Shown: positions 32,093 through 40,700, numbered from the stretch's first letter. The stretch: 64,000 bases of DNA from DATBDE01 sp045805605 (GCA_045805605.1 JBJMKX010000058.1:1-64000), one strand, 5' to 3'. Program-made: numbers and translations. Notes: a model not told the origin generated them from the letters alone.

Positions 32093-32197
32093 ATGTTCGC
32101 GATGTCCTCTCGCCACGGCTACCTCTATTCGTACGCCTACGCCGCCGACAGCGGCGCGGGCGCCCGTGGCGATCGCTGGTCCTGGCGATTTACCTAG
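32093..32197 (+). CDS. aromatic-residue leader peptide of the aroF operon
   Basis: A 34-codon ORF (ATG 32093, TAG 32195) lies in the 275-nt gap before aroF. It has Tyr at 10, 12, 14 and 16 (YLYSYAY), Trp at 29 and 31 (WSW), and Phe at 2 and 33. That is eight aromatic residues out of 34, the exact products of the pathway encoded downstream. An internal ATG at 32102 would give 31 residues. This is the hallmark of ribosome-mediated attenuation. Several hairpins follow before the aroF start. No strong Shine-Dalgarno is visible; it may be translated after hisC termination. Confidence 0.7.
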   Translation: MFAMSSRHGYLYSYAYAADSGAGARGDRWSWRFT

Positions 32198-32206
32198 GCG
32201 CTCGGT

Positions 32207-32337
32207 CGGCTCCCTGAGGAGTCGCCGCATCGTTCGTGGCCCTGTGGCCGGGCGCCGTTTCCCGTGGGCGTAACGCCCTATCCCCGTTTCTGTCGTAGAA
32301 CTTCAGAGGGGAGAGTCCCCACGAAGGGCGACCTCCC
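32207..32337 (+). promoter_or_regulatory. candidate attenuator: successive and alternative hairpins
   Basis: Hairpin 1 is CGGCTCC/GGAGTCG (32207-32224, one G-T pair, CTGA loop), starting 10 nt after the leader stop. Hairpin 2 is GGGCG-TAA-CGCCC (32266-32278), followed by a weak T-rich stretch. Hairpin 3 is GGGGA/TCCCC (32308-32320). Its GGGAG (32309-32313) can instead pair with CTCCC (32333-32337), which abuts the aroF ribosome-binding site. This suggests a switch at transcription, translation, or both. Confidence 0.5.
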
Positions 32338-32352
32338 GAAAGGACCAGCCAG

Positions 32353-33396
32353 ATGATGATCGTGATGAAAGCGACTGCCACGGAGGAGGACATCCGCTCC
32401 GTAGCCGAACGTATTGAGGGCGTCGGCGCGCGAGCGGACATCAGCCAGGGCGCGGAGGTGACCGTCATCGGCGCGGTCGGCGACCTCGAGCACGACCAGC
32501 GGGTCGCCGAGCTCGGCCTCGAGACGCTCGAGAGCGTCGACCACGTCATGCCGATCCTCAAGCCCTACCGGCTTGCGGCGGCCGAGCGGCGCCACGGCCG
32601 GCCGACCGTGCTCGACATCGGCGGCCGCAGGATCGGCGGCGAGCACTTCGCGCTGATCGCGGGCCCGTGCACGGTGGAGTCGCGCGACCAGACGCTCGAG
32701 GCCGCTCGCATCGTCCAGGCCGGCGGCGCATCCCTGTTCCGCGGCGGCGCCTACAAGCCGCGCACCAGCCCGTACTCGTTCCAGGGGCTCGGCCAGGAGG
32801 GCCTGCGCCTGCTCGCCGAGGCCAAGGCCGAATCGGGGCTGCCGGTCGTCACCGAGCTCATGGACGTGCGCGACCTCGACGCGGTCATGGAGGTGGCCGA
32901 CGTCGTCCAGCTCGGCGCCCGCAACATGCAGAACTACACGCTGCTGAGCGAGGTCGGCCGCTCGGGCGTGCCCGTGCTGATCAAGCGCGGCCTGTCCTCG
33001 ACGCTCGAGGAGCTCCTCATGGCGGCGGAGTACGTCCTCAAGGAGGGCAACGAGGCCGTGATGCTCTGCGAGCGCGGCATCCGCACATTCGAGACCGCCT
33101 ACCGCTTCACGCTCGACCTGATGGCCATTCCCGTCCTCAAGGAGCTCACCCACCTGCCGGTCATCGTCGACCCGTCGCACGCCGCCGGGCGGCGCGACCT
33201 GGTCGAGCCGATGTCCCTGGCCGCCGCCGCGGCCGGCGCCGACGGGATCATCGTCGAAGTGCACCCTGAGCCCGAGGAGGCCATCTGCGACGGCCCCCAG
33301 GCCCTCGTCGGCGAGCACTTCGGCGCCTACGCCGAGCGCGTGCAGGCCGCGGCGGGGATCGCCGGCAAGACGCTCTCGATCGGGGCGGCCAACTAG
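32353..33396 (+). CDS. aroF: 3-deoxy-7-phosphoheptulonate synthase, type I-beta with ferredoxin-like domain
   Basis: Condenses phosphoenolpyruvate and erythrose 4-phosphate, the first step of the shikimate pathway. The 347-aa product has an N-terminal ferredoxin-like regulatory domain (about 1-75), as in Thermotoga-type DAHP synthases, where it mediates feedback inhibition by Tyr. The barrel has LIAGPCTVESRDQTLEAA, FRGGAYKPRTSPYSFQG, GARNMQNYTLL, VLIKRGLSST, CERGIRTFE and DPSHAAGRR. It has a clear Shine-Dalgarno (AAAGGA) and is the first gene of a long operon. Expression is probably controlled by the leader peptide at 32093. Confidence 0.95.
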   Translation: MMIVMKATATEEDIRSVAERIEGVGARADISQGAEVTVIGAVGDLEHDQRVAELGLETLESVDHVMPILKPYRLAAAERRHGRPTVLDIGGRRIGGEHFALIAGPCTVESRDQTLEAARIVQAGGASLFRGGAYKPRTSPYSFQGLGQEGLRLLAEAKAESGLPVVTELMDVRDLDAVMEVADVVQLGARNMQNYTLLSEVGRSGVPVLIKRGLSSTLEELLMAAEYVLKEGNEAVMLCERGIRTFETAYRFTLDLMAIPVLKELTHLPVIVDPSHAAGRRDLVEPMSLAAAAAGADGIIVEVHPEPEEAICDGPQALVGEHFGAYAERVQAAAGIAGKTLSIGAAN

Positions 33397-34470
33397 CTGC
33401 CGACCTTCGCCGTCATCGGCGTCGGGTTGATCGGCGGCTCGGTCGGTCTGGCCGCGCGCGAGCGGTTGGGGGCGACCGTCCGCGGATTCGATCCCGCCGA
33501 AGGCGTCCTGCAGACGGCATGCGAGCGCGGCGCGGTGGACGTGCCCTGCAGTTCCATGTCGGATGCGGTGGCCGAGGCCGACACCGTGGTGGTGGCCGCG
33601 CCGGTCGGCGCCCTGCCCGAGGCCGTCGCCCAGTCGCTTCAAGCCGCGTCTCGGGACACCGTCGTCACCGACGTCGGCTCGACCAAGCGGGCGATCGTGG
33701 CCGCCGCCGACGACGAGCGCTTCGTCGGGGGCCATCCCCTCGCCGGCGCCGAGACCGCGGGAGTGGAGCACGCCCGCGCCGATCTGTTCGAGGGGGCCAC
33801 CTGGTACCTGACCCCGACCGCGACCACCTCCGGCCTGCTCTACGAGCGCCTGCACCGCGCCATCGCGGCGCTGGGGGCGCGGCCCGCCGCCATCGACGCC
33901 ACCGACCACGACCGGGTGCTCGCCGCCGTCTCGCATCTTCCGCACGTGCTCGCCAACGTGCTCGTCACCCAGGCGGGCGAGGCGCTGCCGGCGGGGGGCG
34001 AGGGCCTGACCGCCACCGGCCCCTCGTTCCGCGACGCCACCCGCGTCGCGGGCGCGAACTCCCGCATCTGGGGCGACATCTACCTGTCGAACGCCGATGC
34101 CCTCGCCGAGCGCATCGACGCCTCCATCGCCCGGCTGGCCGAGGTGCGCGACCTGCTGCGTGCCGGCGACCGCGAGGGCGTGACGGCCTGGAACGAGGCC
34201 GCCGCGGCCGAGCGCCGCGGCCTGCTCGAGGCGGGGGTGGCCGGCGGCCCGGTGCAGGAGCTCCGTGTCTCGGTGCCCAACCGCCCCGGCGTGGTGGCCC
34301 AGGTCGCGCTGGCCCTCGGCCGCGCCGGTGTCAACATCGTCGACATGGCGCTCCATCCCACCCCCGACATGACCGAGGGCCTCATCGCCCTGTGGGTCAG
34401 CGGCGACCGCGAGGCCGACCGCGCGGTGGAGCTGATCGCGGAGCTCGACCTGCCGGTCGCGCGGGCATGA
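33397..34470 (+). CDS. tyrA: prephenate dehydrogenase with C-terminal ACT domain
   Basis: Oxidises prephenate to 4-hydroxyphenylpyruvate for Tyr. The NAD-binding loop AVIGVGLIGGSVGLAARER is encoded from 33409, yet the only canonical start codon in reach is a TTG at 33427, inside that loop. The codon right after the aroF TAG is CTG (33397), and the TAG itself is in frame. I therefore take CTG as the likely start (357 aa). Later motifs are VTDVGSTKR, GGHPLAGAETAGVEHA, HDRVLAAVSHLPH, and a C-terminal ACT domain (VSVPNRPGVVAQVALALGRA), probably for Tyr feedback. The stop overlaps the aroA ATG. Confidence 0.85.
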   Translation: MPTFAVIGVGLIGGSVGLAARERLGATVRGFDPAEGVLQTACERGAVDVPCSSMSDAVAEADTVVVAAPVGALPEAVAQSLQAASRDTVVTDVGSTKRAIVAAADDERFVGGHPLAGAETAGVEHARADLFEGATWYLTPTATTSGLLYERLHRAIAALGARPAAIDATDHDRVLAAVSHLPHVLANVLVTQAGEALPAGGEGLTATGPSFRDATRVAGANSRIWGDIYLSNADALAERIDASIARLAEVRDLLRAGDREGVTAWNEAAAAERRGLLEAGVAGGPVQELRVSVPNRPGVVAQVALALGRAGVNIVDMALHPTPDMTEGLIALWVSGDREADRAVELIAELDLPVARA

Positions 34471-35768
34471 GGACGGGCGTCAAGATCGAGCCCGCGCACG
34501 GCCTGCGCGGCACGCTCGTCCCGCCGCCCGACAAGTCGATCTCGCACCGCTGCGCGCTCGTCGGGACGATGGCGTCCGAGCCCGTGCGGGTGCACAACTA
34601 CCTCGACGCCGGGGACACCAACGCCACCCTCGACGCCATCCGCTCCGTTGGCGCCGTGGTCGAGAACCGGCCCGACGAGATCGTCATCCGTGGCACCGGC
34701 CTGCGCGCGGCGGGCGAGGCCGACGCCCCCATCGACGTCCGCAACGCCGGCACGCTCATGCGCCTGCTCCCCGGATGGCTGGCCGGCCAGCCCGGCGGGC
34801 TGCACTGGACGATCGACGGCGACGCGTCGATCCGCCGCCGCCCGGTCGACCGCATCGCCGACCCACTGCGGCAGATGGGGGGACGGATCGACGCCACCGA
34901 CGGCCGCTACCCCCCGTTCATGGTCTTCGGCAGCGACCTGAGCGGCATCGACTACGCCCTGCCGGTCGCCTCGGCTCAGGTCAAGTCGTGCGCGATGCTC
35001 GCGGCCCTGTTGGCGAGCGGCGAGACCAGCATCGCCGAGCCCCACCCGACCCGCGACCACACCGAGCGCCTGCTCGTGCGCGCCGGCGTGCCCGTCCGCC
35101 GCGAGGGCAACCGCGTCGTCGTGCCGTCCACCGACGAACTCGAGCTCGACGACGTCACCGTGCCCGGCGACCTCTCGTCGGCGGCCTTCTTCATCGCGGC
35201 CGGCGTGCTCGTGCCGCGCTCGCGGCTCGTCGTGGAAGGCGTCGGCGTCAACTGGACGCGCCAGGGCTTCCTGCGCGTGCTCGACCGGATGGGCGGGATC
35301 GTCGTCGGCGACCTCGAGGAGCTGGGCACGCCGCCCGGCCCCGACGAGCCGGTCGCCGACCTCGACGTGACCGCCGGCCCGCTCGAGGGCACGACCGTCG
35401 AGGCGGAGGAGGTGCCGCTCGCCATCGACGAGCTGCCGCTGATCGCACTGCTCGGCTGCTTTGCCGAGGGCGAGACGGTGGTCAAGGGCGCCGACGAGCT
35501 GCGCCTGAAGGAGTCCGACCGCATCGCCGGCGTGGTGGAAGGGCTGCGCGGGCTTGGGGCCGACATCGAGGCCACCAAGGACGGCTTCGGCGTGCGCGGC
35601 ACGGGGGAGCTGCGCGGGGGCGCGTTGGATTCGCGCGGCGACCACCGCCTGGCGATGCTCGGCGCGGTGGCCGGCCTGGCCTCGCAGGACGGCGTGGAGG
35701 TGCTCGGCATGGACGCCGCGGCGATCTCCTACCCGGGCTTCCCCGAGGCCCTGGCGGCCCTCGTCTAA
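34467..35768 (+). CDS. aroA: 3-phosphoshikimate 1-carboxyvinyltransferase (EPSP synthase)
   Basis: Transfers enolpyruvate to shikimate 3-phosphate. From the ATG at 34467 the product is 433 aa. Motifs are PPDKSISHRCALVGTMA, the NAGTLMR loop, DGDASIRRRPVDRIADPL, ASAQVKSCAMLAALLA, VPGDLSSAAFFIAA and ELRLKESDRI. The PGDLSS and LKESDRI forms resemble the Gram-positive type enzymes, and the Gly of NAGT is retained. ATGA overlap with tyrA and TAATG overlap with cmk show tight coupling. Confidence 0.95.
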   Translation: MRTGVKIEPAHGLRGTLVPPPDKSISHRCALVGTMASEPVRVHNYLDAGDTNATLDAIRSVGAVVENRPDEIVIRGTGLRAAGEADAPIDVRNAGTLMRLLPGWLAGQPGGLHWTIDGDASIRRRPVDRIADPLRQMGGRIDATDGRYPPFMVFGSDLSGIDYALPVASAQVKSCAMLAALLASGETSIAEPHPTRDHTERLLVRAGVPVRREGNRVVVPSTDELELDDVTVPGDLSSAAFFIAAGVLVPRSRLVVEGVGVNWTRQGFLRVLDRMGGIVVGDLEELGTPPGPDEPVADLDVTAGPLEGTTVEAEEVPLAIDELPLIALLGCFAEGETVVKGADELRLKESDRIAGVVEGLRGLGADIEATKDGFGVRGTGELRGGALDSRGDHRLAMLGAVAGLASQDGVEVLGMDAAAISYPGFPEALAALV

Positions 35769-36364
35769 TGGTCGTCGCGATCGACGGGCCCGCCGGGGCC
35801 GGCAAATCCACCGTGGCGCGGGCGGTCGCCCGCGCGCTCGGCTTCACCTACCTGGACTCGGGCGCGATGTACCGCTGCGTCGCGCTGGCCGCCGACCGCG
35901 ATCCGGAGGCGCTCGACATCGCCTTCGACGGCGACCGCGTGCTCCTCGACGGCCGCGACGTGACGGCCGCGATCCGCACCGCCGCGGTCTCCGAGCGCGC
36001 TTCGCAGGTCGCGGCCGACCCACGGGTGCGCGAGGCGATGGTCGCCAAGCAGCGCGAGCTCATGGCCACCGGCGACTGGGTCGCCGAGGGGCGCGACATC
36101 GGCACGGTCGTGGCGCCCGGGGCCGAGGTCAAGGTCTTCCTGACCGCCTCGCCACAAGAGCGCGCGCGCCGCCGCGCCGCCGAGCGGGGAGAGGATCTCC
36201 CGGCCGTGCTCGCCGAGCAGGCCATCCGCGACGAGCGCGACTCCAAGCGCGCGCATTCGCCGCTCGTGGCCGCCGATGACGCCGTCGAGGTCGACACCAC
36301 CGGCCTGAGCATCGACGAGGTCGTCGCGAGGATCGCGGACCTCGTGGCTACTCGCGCGAGCTGA
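35768..36364 (+). CDS. cmk: cytidylate kinase
   Basis: Phosphorylates CMP and dCMP. The 198-aa product begins MVVAIDGPAGAGKSTVARAVARALG, with the P-loop GPAGAGKST at residues 7-15. It continues with YLDSGAMYR, the VAEGRDIGTVVAPGAEVK region and RDERDSKRAHSPL. It is slightly shorter than the E. coli enzyme. The start codon shares two bases with the aroA stop. der follows after 42 nt with its own -10-like box. Confidence 0.95.
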   Translation: MVVAIDGPAGAGKSTVARAVARALGFTYLDSGAMYRCVALAADRDPEALDIAFDGDRVLLDGRDVTAAIRTAAVSERASQVAADPRVREAMVAKQRELMATGDWVAEGRDIGTVVAPGAEVKVFLTASPQERARRRAAERGEDLPAVLAEQAIRDERDSKRAHSPLVAADDAVEVDTTGLSIDEVVARIADLVATRAS

Positions 36365-36406
36365 ACCGGCGCGGGAAACGCGGCGGCGGCAAATACCCTC
36401 GTGTCA

Positions 36407-37750
36407 ATGCCCAAGGTCGCGGTCGTCGGCTATCCCAACGTCGGCAAGTCCTCGCTGGTCAACCGCCTGAGCGGGTCACGCGAGGCGGTGGTCCACGAGA
36501 TCGCCGGGGTCACGCGCGACCGCAAGGAGGTCGAGGCCGAGTGGAACGGGCGGACGTTCGCGCTGATCGACACCGGCGGCGTCGACCTCGCCGATGGCGG
36601 CGCGCTCGCGCGCTCGGTGCAGCACCAGGCCCGCGCGGCGCTTGCCGACGCCGACGTGGTCGTCTTCGTGGTCGACGCCCGCGCCGGCCTGCGACCGGGC
36701 GACGCCGAGCTCGCCGACCTGCTGCGGCGCTCCGACGTCCCTGTGCTCGTCGCCGCCAACAAGGTCGACGTCGCGGCCGACATCCCGGCTGCGGCCGAGT
36801 TCCACCGGCTCGGCCTGGGGGAGCCGCAGCCGGTCTCGGCCGCCCAGGGGCTCGGCACCGGCGACCTGCTCGACGCGGTGGTCGCGCTGCTGCCCGCGCC
36901 GGGGGAGGCGGACGAAGAAGACGAGGCGGTGCGCCTGGCAATCATCGGGCGACCCAACGTCGGCAAGTCCTCGCTCGTGAACCGCATCGCCGGACAGGAG
37001 CGGGTCATCGTCGCCGAGCGGGCGGGGACGACGCGCGACGCGATCGACCTGCCCGTCGACGTCGACGGGCGGCGCGTGCTGCTCATCGATACCGCCGGCC
37101 TGCGCCGCGGCGCCAAGGTCCAGGAGTCGGTCGAGTACTACACGACCCTGCGCTCGCGCCGGGCGGCGGAGCGCGCGGACGTGGCGATCGTGGTCTGCGA
37201 TGCCACCGACGGGGTCACGTCGCAGGACCTGCGCGTGGCCGAGCTCGCGATGCAGAGCGGCTGCGCCACGGCGCTGGCGCTGAACAAGTGGGACCTGCGC
37301 CCCGAGGTCGACCTCGACCACGAGCGCGCGAAGGTCGCCCAGAAGCTGCGCCTGCGCCCCCGAGTGCTGACGGTGAGCGCGCAGACCGGTCGCGCGGTCC
37401 GGCGCCTGCTCGCCGAGGCGCTGGCGCTTGCCGACCGGCGGACGGTGCACATCCCCACGCCCGAGCTCAACCGCTTTCTGGCCGAGGTCCAGGCCGCCCG
37501 TCAGCCGCCCGCGCGGCACGGTCACCGCCTGAAGATGCTCTACGCCGCGCAGGTCGGCACGGGGCCGCCGCGGTTTGCCGTCTCGGTCAACGCGCGCAAC
37601 CGCCTGACCCGCGATTACGCCTACTTCGTCGAGAACCGCCTGCGCGATCGCTACGGGTTCCAGGGCGTGCCGCTGGTGATCGACTTCGTCGAGCGTCGGC
37701 GGGATGGACGACAATCCCGCGATGCCAGAAACCGCCGAGCGCCCGCCTGA
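36407..37750 (+). CDS. der: ribosome-associated GTPase Der (EngA)
   Basis: Double GTPase required for assembly of the 50S ribosomal subunit. The ATG at 36407 gives 447 aa; the GTG at 36401 is less likely because TACCCT (36394-36399) sits 7 nt before the ATG. G1 motifs are GYPNVGKSSLVNRL at about 7-20 and GRPNVGKSSLVNRI at about 181-194. NKVD and NKWD guanine-specificity motifs are present, and a KH-like C-terminal domain contains MLYAAQVGTGPPRFAV. The last 47 nt overlap the next gene. Confidence 0.95.
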   Translation: MPKVAVVGYPNVGKSSLVNRLSGSREAVVHEIAGVTRDRKEVEAEWNGRTFALIDTGGVDLADGGALARSVQHQARAALADADVVVFVVDARAGLRPGDAELADLLRRSDVPVLVAANKVDVAADIPAAAEFHRLGLGEPQPVSAAQGLGTGDLLDAVVALLPAPGEADEEDEAVRLAIIGRPNVGKSSLVNRIAGQERVIVAERAGTTRDAIDLPVDVDGRRVLLIDTAGLRRGAKVQESVEYYTTLRSRRAAERADVAIVVCDATDGVTSQDLRVAELAMQSGCATALALNKWDLRPEVDLDHERAKVAQKLRLRPRVLTVSAQTGRAVRRLLAEALALADRRTVHIPTPELNRFLAEVQAARQPPARHGHRLKMLYAAQVGTGPPRFAVSVNARNRLTRDYAYFVENRLRDRYGFQGVPLVIDFVERRRDGRQSRDARNRRAPA

Positions 37751-39380
37751 CCTGCGCGACCGGGCGCTCGCCGTGCTGCCGGCGGACGTCCACCAGCGCC
37801 GGCGACTGCTGGCGCTCCTGGCCGCGGTGGGCGTGGTTGCGGTGGTCGTGGCCGTGGTGCTCCTGGCCTCGAGCGGGGGCGACGACCCGCCGTCGACGGC
37901 GGCGGCCAAGCTCGTCCCGTCCAACGCGCTCGTGTTCCTCAACGTCTCCACCGACCCCGACCGCGACGGCGTCAAGCGGGCCGTCGCGCTTGGCGGCAAG
38001 CTGCCGGCGTTCCGTGCCGTGCGCACCACCATCGAGCGGCGTCTCGGCTCCCGCCAGGGCCCGATCAACTTCGCCCGCGACGTCCGGCCGTGGCTGGGCG
38101 ACGAAGCGGCGCTCGCGGTCCTGCCGACCTCCGGGACGGTGTCGGAGTCCGAGATCGTGCTCGACGTGCGCGACCGCGCCAAGGCCGAGAGCTTCATCAA
38201 GCGCTCGGCCGGCGGGTCGAGCACGGCCAAGTACCGCGGCGTCGCGATCCATCGCTACGGCACGGTGGCCACGGCATTCGTGTCGGGCGATCTGGTCATC
38301 GCCCCCGAACCCGTCATCCACGGTGCCATCGACCGCTCGAAGGGGCGCGGCGACAGCCTGGCGAAGGCCAAGCTGTTCCAGCAGGCCTACGACGGCCTGC
38401 CGGCCGGGCGGGTGATCGACGTCTTCGTCTCGCGCGACGGCGTCCACCGGCTCCTCGCCCCGGCCGGCGGCATCCTGGGGCTCGCGGGCACGGTGGTCGA
38501 CCAGCCCGCGCTCGAGGCGGTCGGCGCGTCGGTCACCGCGTCGGGCGGCAAGGCGCAGCTCACAGTGCACACCGCGCTGGACCAGGCGCTCGCGAAGGCC
38601 ACGCCCGCGACGTTCAAGCCCTTCTCGCCCGAGCTCGTGAGCGACGTGCCCAGCGGCACGCTGGCCTACCTGGGGCTCGCCGGCCTCGACCGCGCCGCCG
38701 CGCGGCTGCTCGCCCTCGCCGGCGCGTCGGGCGTCAACGGCGCCGGCCTGGCCCAGCTCGCCGCGCGCGCCCGCGCCACGCTCGAGCGGCGGGCCGGCGT
38801 CGACCTCGACCGCGACGTCCTGTCCATCCTGCGCGGTGAGGCCGGGTTGTTCGTGCTGCCGGCGGTGCCGGCGCCGACGCTGGCGGTGGTGGCCAAGACG
38901 CCGGACGAGAAGCGGACCCGTGAAGCGCTGGCCAAGCTGCAGCTCCCGCTGGCCCGGCTGTTCGCGCCGCCCTCGACCGGAGCCGGCCAGGCGCCGACGT
39001 TCCAGGACCGCGACATCGGCGGCGTCGACGCCTTCCAGCTGCGTCTCACGCCGACCGTCGAGCTCGACTACGCGGTGTTCGACGGCAAGCTCGTGATCGC
39101 GACGAGCCTGGCCGGCATCCGCCGGATCAAGGACGACAAGCAGTCGCTGAGCGACGACGCGGCCTTCCAGAGCGTGCTGTCGAGCCGGCCGTCGAGGGTG
39201 ACGTCGCTAGTCTTCCTCGACTTCGGCCAGCTCTTGTCGCTGAGCGAACGCACCGGCCTCGGGCAGGATCCCGCCTATCTTGCGGTGCGCGACGACCTCC
39301 ACCGCGTTCGCGCGGTAGGGATGGCGACCTCGGCCGGCAAGGACGAAACGACCGCGGAGATCACCATCGCACTGAAATGA
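37704..39380 (+). CDS. DUF3352-domain membrane-anchored protein
   Basis: The 558-aa product has a basic N-terminus and one TM segment near residues 36-56 (LALLAAVGVVAVVVAVVLLA). A long extracytoplasmic domain follows (LVPSNALVFLNVSTDPD, DEAALAVLPTSG, DAFQLRLTPTVELDYAVFDGKLVIATSL). This pattern fits DUF3352 proteins of actinobacteria, whose function is unknown. The ATG at 37704 overlaps der by 47 nt; the ATG at 37722 is an alternative. Its TGA overlaps the metK ATG. Its place in an operon of housekeeping enzymes gives no direct hint of role. Confidence 0.8.
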   Translation: MDDNPAMPETAERPPDLRDRALAVLPADVHQRRRLLALLAAVGVVAVVVAVVLLASSGGDDPPSTAAAKLVPSNALVFLNVSTDPDRDGVKRAVALGGKLPAFRAVRTTIERRLGSRQGPINFARDVRPWLGDEAALAVLPTSGTVSESEIVLDVRDRAKAESFIKRSAGGSSTAKYRGVAIHRYGTVATAFVSGDLVIAPEPVIHGAIDRSKGRGDSLAKAKLFQQAYDGLPAGRVIDVFVSRDGVHRLLAPAGGILGLAGTVVDQPALEAVGASVTASGGKAQLTVHTALDQALAKATPATFKPFSPELVSDVPSGTLAYLGLAGLDRAAARLLALAGASGVNGAGLAQLAARARATLERRAGVDLDRDVLSILRGEAGLFVLPAVPAPTLAVVAKTPDEKRTREALAKLQLPLARLFAPPSTGAGQAPTFQDRDIGGVDAFQLRLTPTVELDYAVFDGKLVIATSLAGIRRIKDDKQSLSDDAAFQSVLSSRPSRVTSLVFLDFGQLLSLSERTGLGQDPAYLAVRDDLHRVRAVGMATSAGKDETTAEITIALK

Positions 39381-40612
39381 CCGGCTATTCCGACAACGAG
39401 TTCCTGTTCACCTCGGAGTCCGTCACCGAGGGCCATCCGGACAAGATCGCCGACCAGATCTCGGACGGCGTCCTGGACGCCGTGATGCGCGACGATCCCT
39501 CCGGCCGGGTGGCGTGCGAGACGCTCGTGAACACCGGGCTCGTGGTGGTCTCCGGGGAGATCTCGACCGAGACCTACGTCGACATCCAGCACGTCGCCCG
39601 CTCGACGATCGAGAAGATCGGCTACACCGACGCCAACCTCGGCTTCTCGTGTGACTCCTGCGCGGTCATCAACGCGATCGACAAGCAGTCGCCCGACATC
39701 GCCCAGGGCGTGGACAAGGCCTACGAGGCGCGCACCGACCCGTCCGACGACGACGAGCTCGACATCACCGGCGCGGGCGACCAGGGGATGATGTTCGGCT
39801 ACGCGACGCGCGAGACGGCCGAGCTCATGCCGCTGCCGATCGCGCTGGCCCACAAGCTGGCCAAGCGGCTGGCCGACGTGCGCCACGGCGAGGTCGTGCC
39901 CTACCTGCGGCCCGACGGCAAGACCCAGGTGTCGGTCCGCTATCGGGAGGGCCGGCCGGTCGAGATCGAGAAGCTGCTGATCTCTACCCAGCACAGGGAG
40001 GGCGCGGAGTCGCTGATCCCCGACGACCTTTGGGAGCACGTCGTCGAGCCGATCCTGCCCAAGGATCTCTACGACGAGAAGAAGCTGCGGCGCAACTTCC
40101 TCGTCAATCCGACCGGGCGGTTCGTGATCGGCGGCCCCGTCGGCGACGCGGGCCTGACCGGCCGCAAGATCATCGTCGACACCTACGGCGGGATGGCGCG
40201 CCACGGCGGCGGGGCGTTCTCCGGGAAGGACCCCTCCAAGGTCGACCGCAGCGCCGCCTACGCGGCCCGCTACGTGGCCAAGAACGTCGTGGCCGCAGGG
40301 CTGGCCGACCGGTGCGAGGTGCAGGTCGCCTACGCGATCGGCGTCGCCCATCCGGTGTCGGTCATGGTGGAGACGTTTGGCACCGAGAAGATCGGCAACG
40401 CGAAGATCGCCGCGCTCGTCAACGAGCACTTCGACCTGCGGCCGGGCGCCTTTCGCCACTACCTGAAGCTCCACCGCCCGATCTTCCAGAAGACCGCGGC
40501 GTACGGGCATTTCGGCCGCGAGGACCACGACTTCACGTGGGAGCGCACCGACAAGGCCGACACGCTTCGCGAAGCCGCCGGCCTCGACCTGGCGGCGGCT
40601 CGCCGCGGCTGA
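39377..40612 (+). CDS. metK: S-adenosylmethionine synthetase
   Basis: Makes SAM from methionine and ATP. The 411-aa product has TSESVTEGHPDKIADQISD near residues 12-30, GAGDQGMMFGYA, the DLYDEKKLRRNFLVNPTGRF region, GGAFSGKDPSKVDRSAAYAAR and FGRED near the C-terminus. It overlaps the DUF3352 gene (ATGA) and ends the long operon that begins at aroF. The 88-nt gap before the next methyltransferase contains stem structures described separately. Confidence 0.97.
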   Translation: MTGYSDNEFLFTSESVTEGHPDKIADQISDGVLDAVMRDDPSGRVACETLVNTGLVVVSGEISTETYVDIQHVARSTIEKIGYTDANLGFSCDSCAVINAIDKQSPDIAQGVDKAYEARTDPSDDDELDITGAGDQGMMFGYATRETAELMPLPIALAHKLAKRLADVRHGEVVPYLRPDGKTQVSVRYREGRPVEIEKLLISTQHREGAESLIPDDLWEHVVEPILPKDLYDEKKLRRNFLVNPTGRFVIGGPVGDAGLTGRKIIVDTYGGMARHGGGAFSGKDPSKVDRSAAYAARYVAKNVVAAGLADRCEVQVAYAIGVAHPVSVMVETFGTEKIGNAKIAALVNEHFDLRPGAFRHYLKLHRPIFQKTAAYGHFGREDHDFTWERTDKADTLREAAGLDLAAARRG

Positions 40613-40619
40613 CGGCGTG

Positions 40620-40679
40620 CTCGGGGTGGGCCGTGCTTAGCACTGCCCCATCGACTGCGTCCTTGTCAGCCACTCCGAG
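40620..40679 (+). terminator. stem structures after metK
   Basis: CTCGGGGTGG (40620-40629) pairs with CCACTCCGAG (40670-40679) with one G-T pair. A smaller hairpin inside has GTGC-TTA-GCAC (40633-40643), flanked by GGGC (40628-40631) and GCCC (40645-40648). A further 7-bp pairing (40607-40613 with 40665-40671) would cross the outer stem. It may terminate the metK operon, or form a switch upstream of the methyltransferase gene. Confidence 0.4.
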
Positions 40680-40700
40680 CCACTCGCCAGAGGGTGCCTG

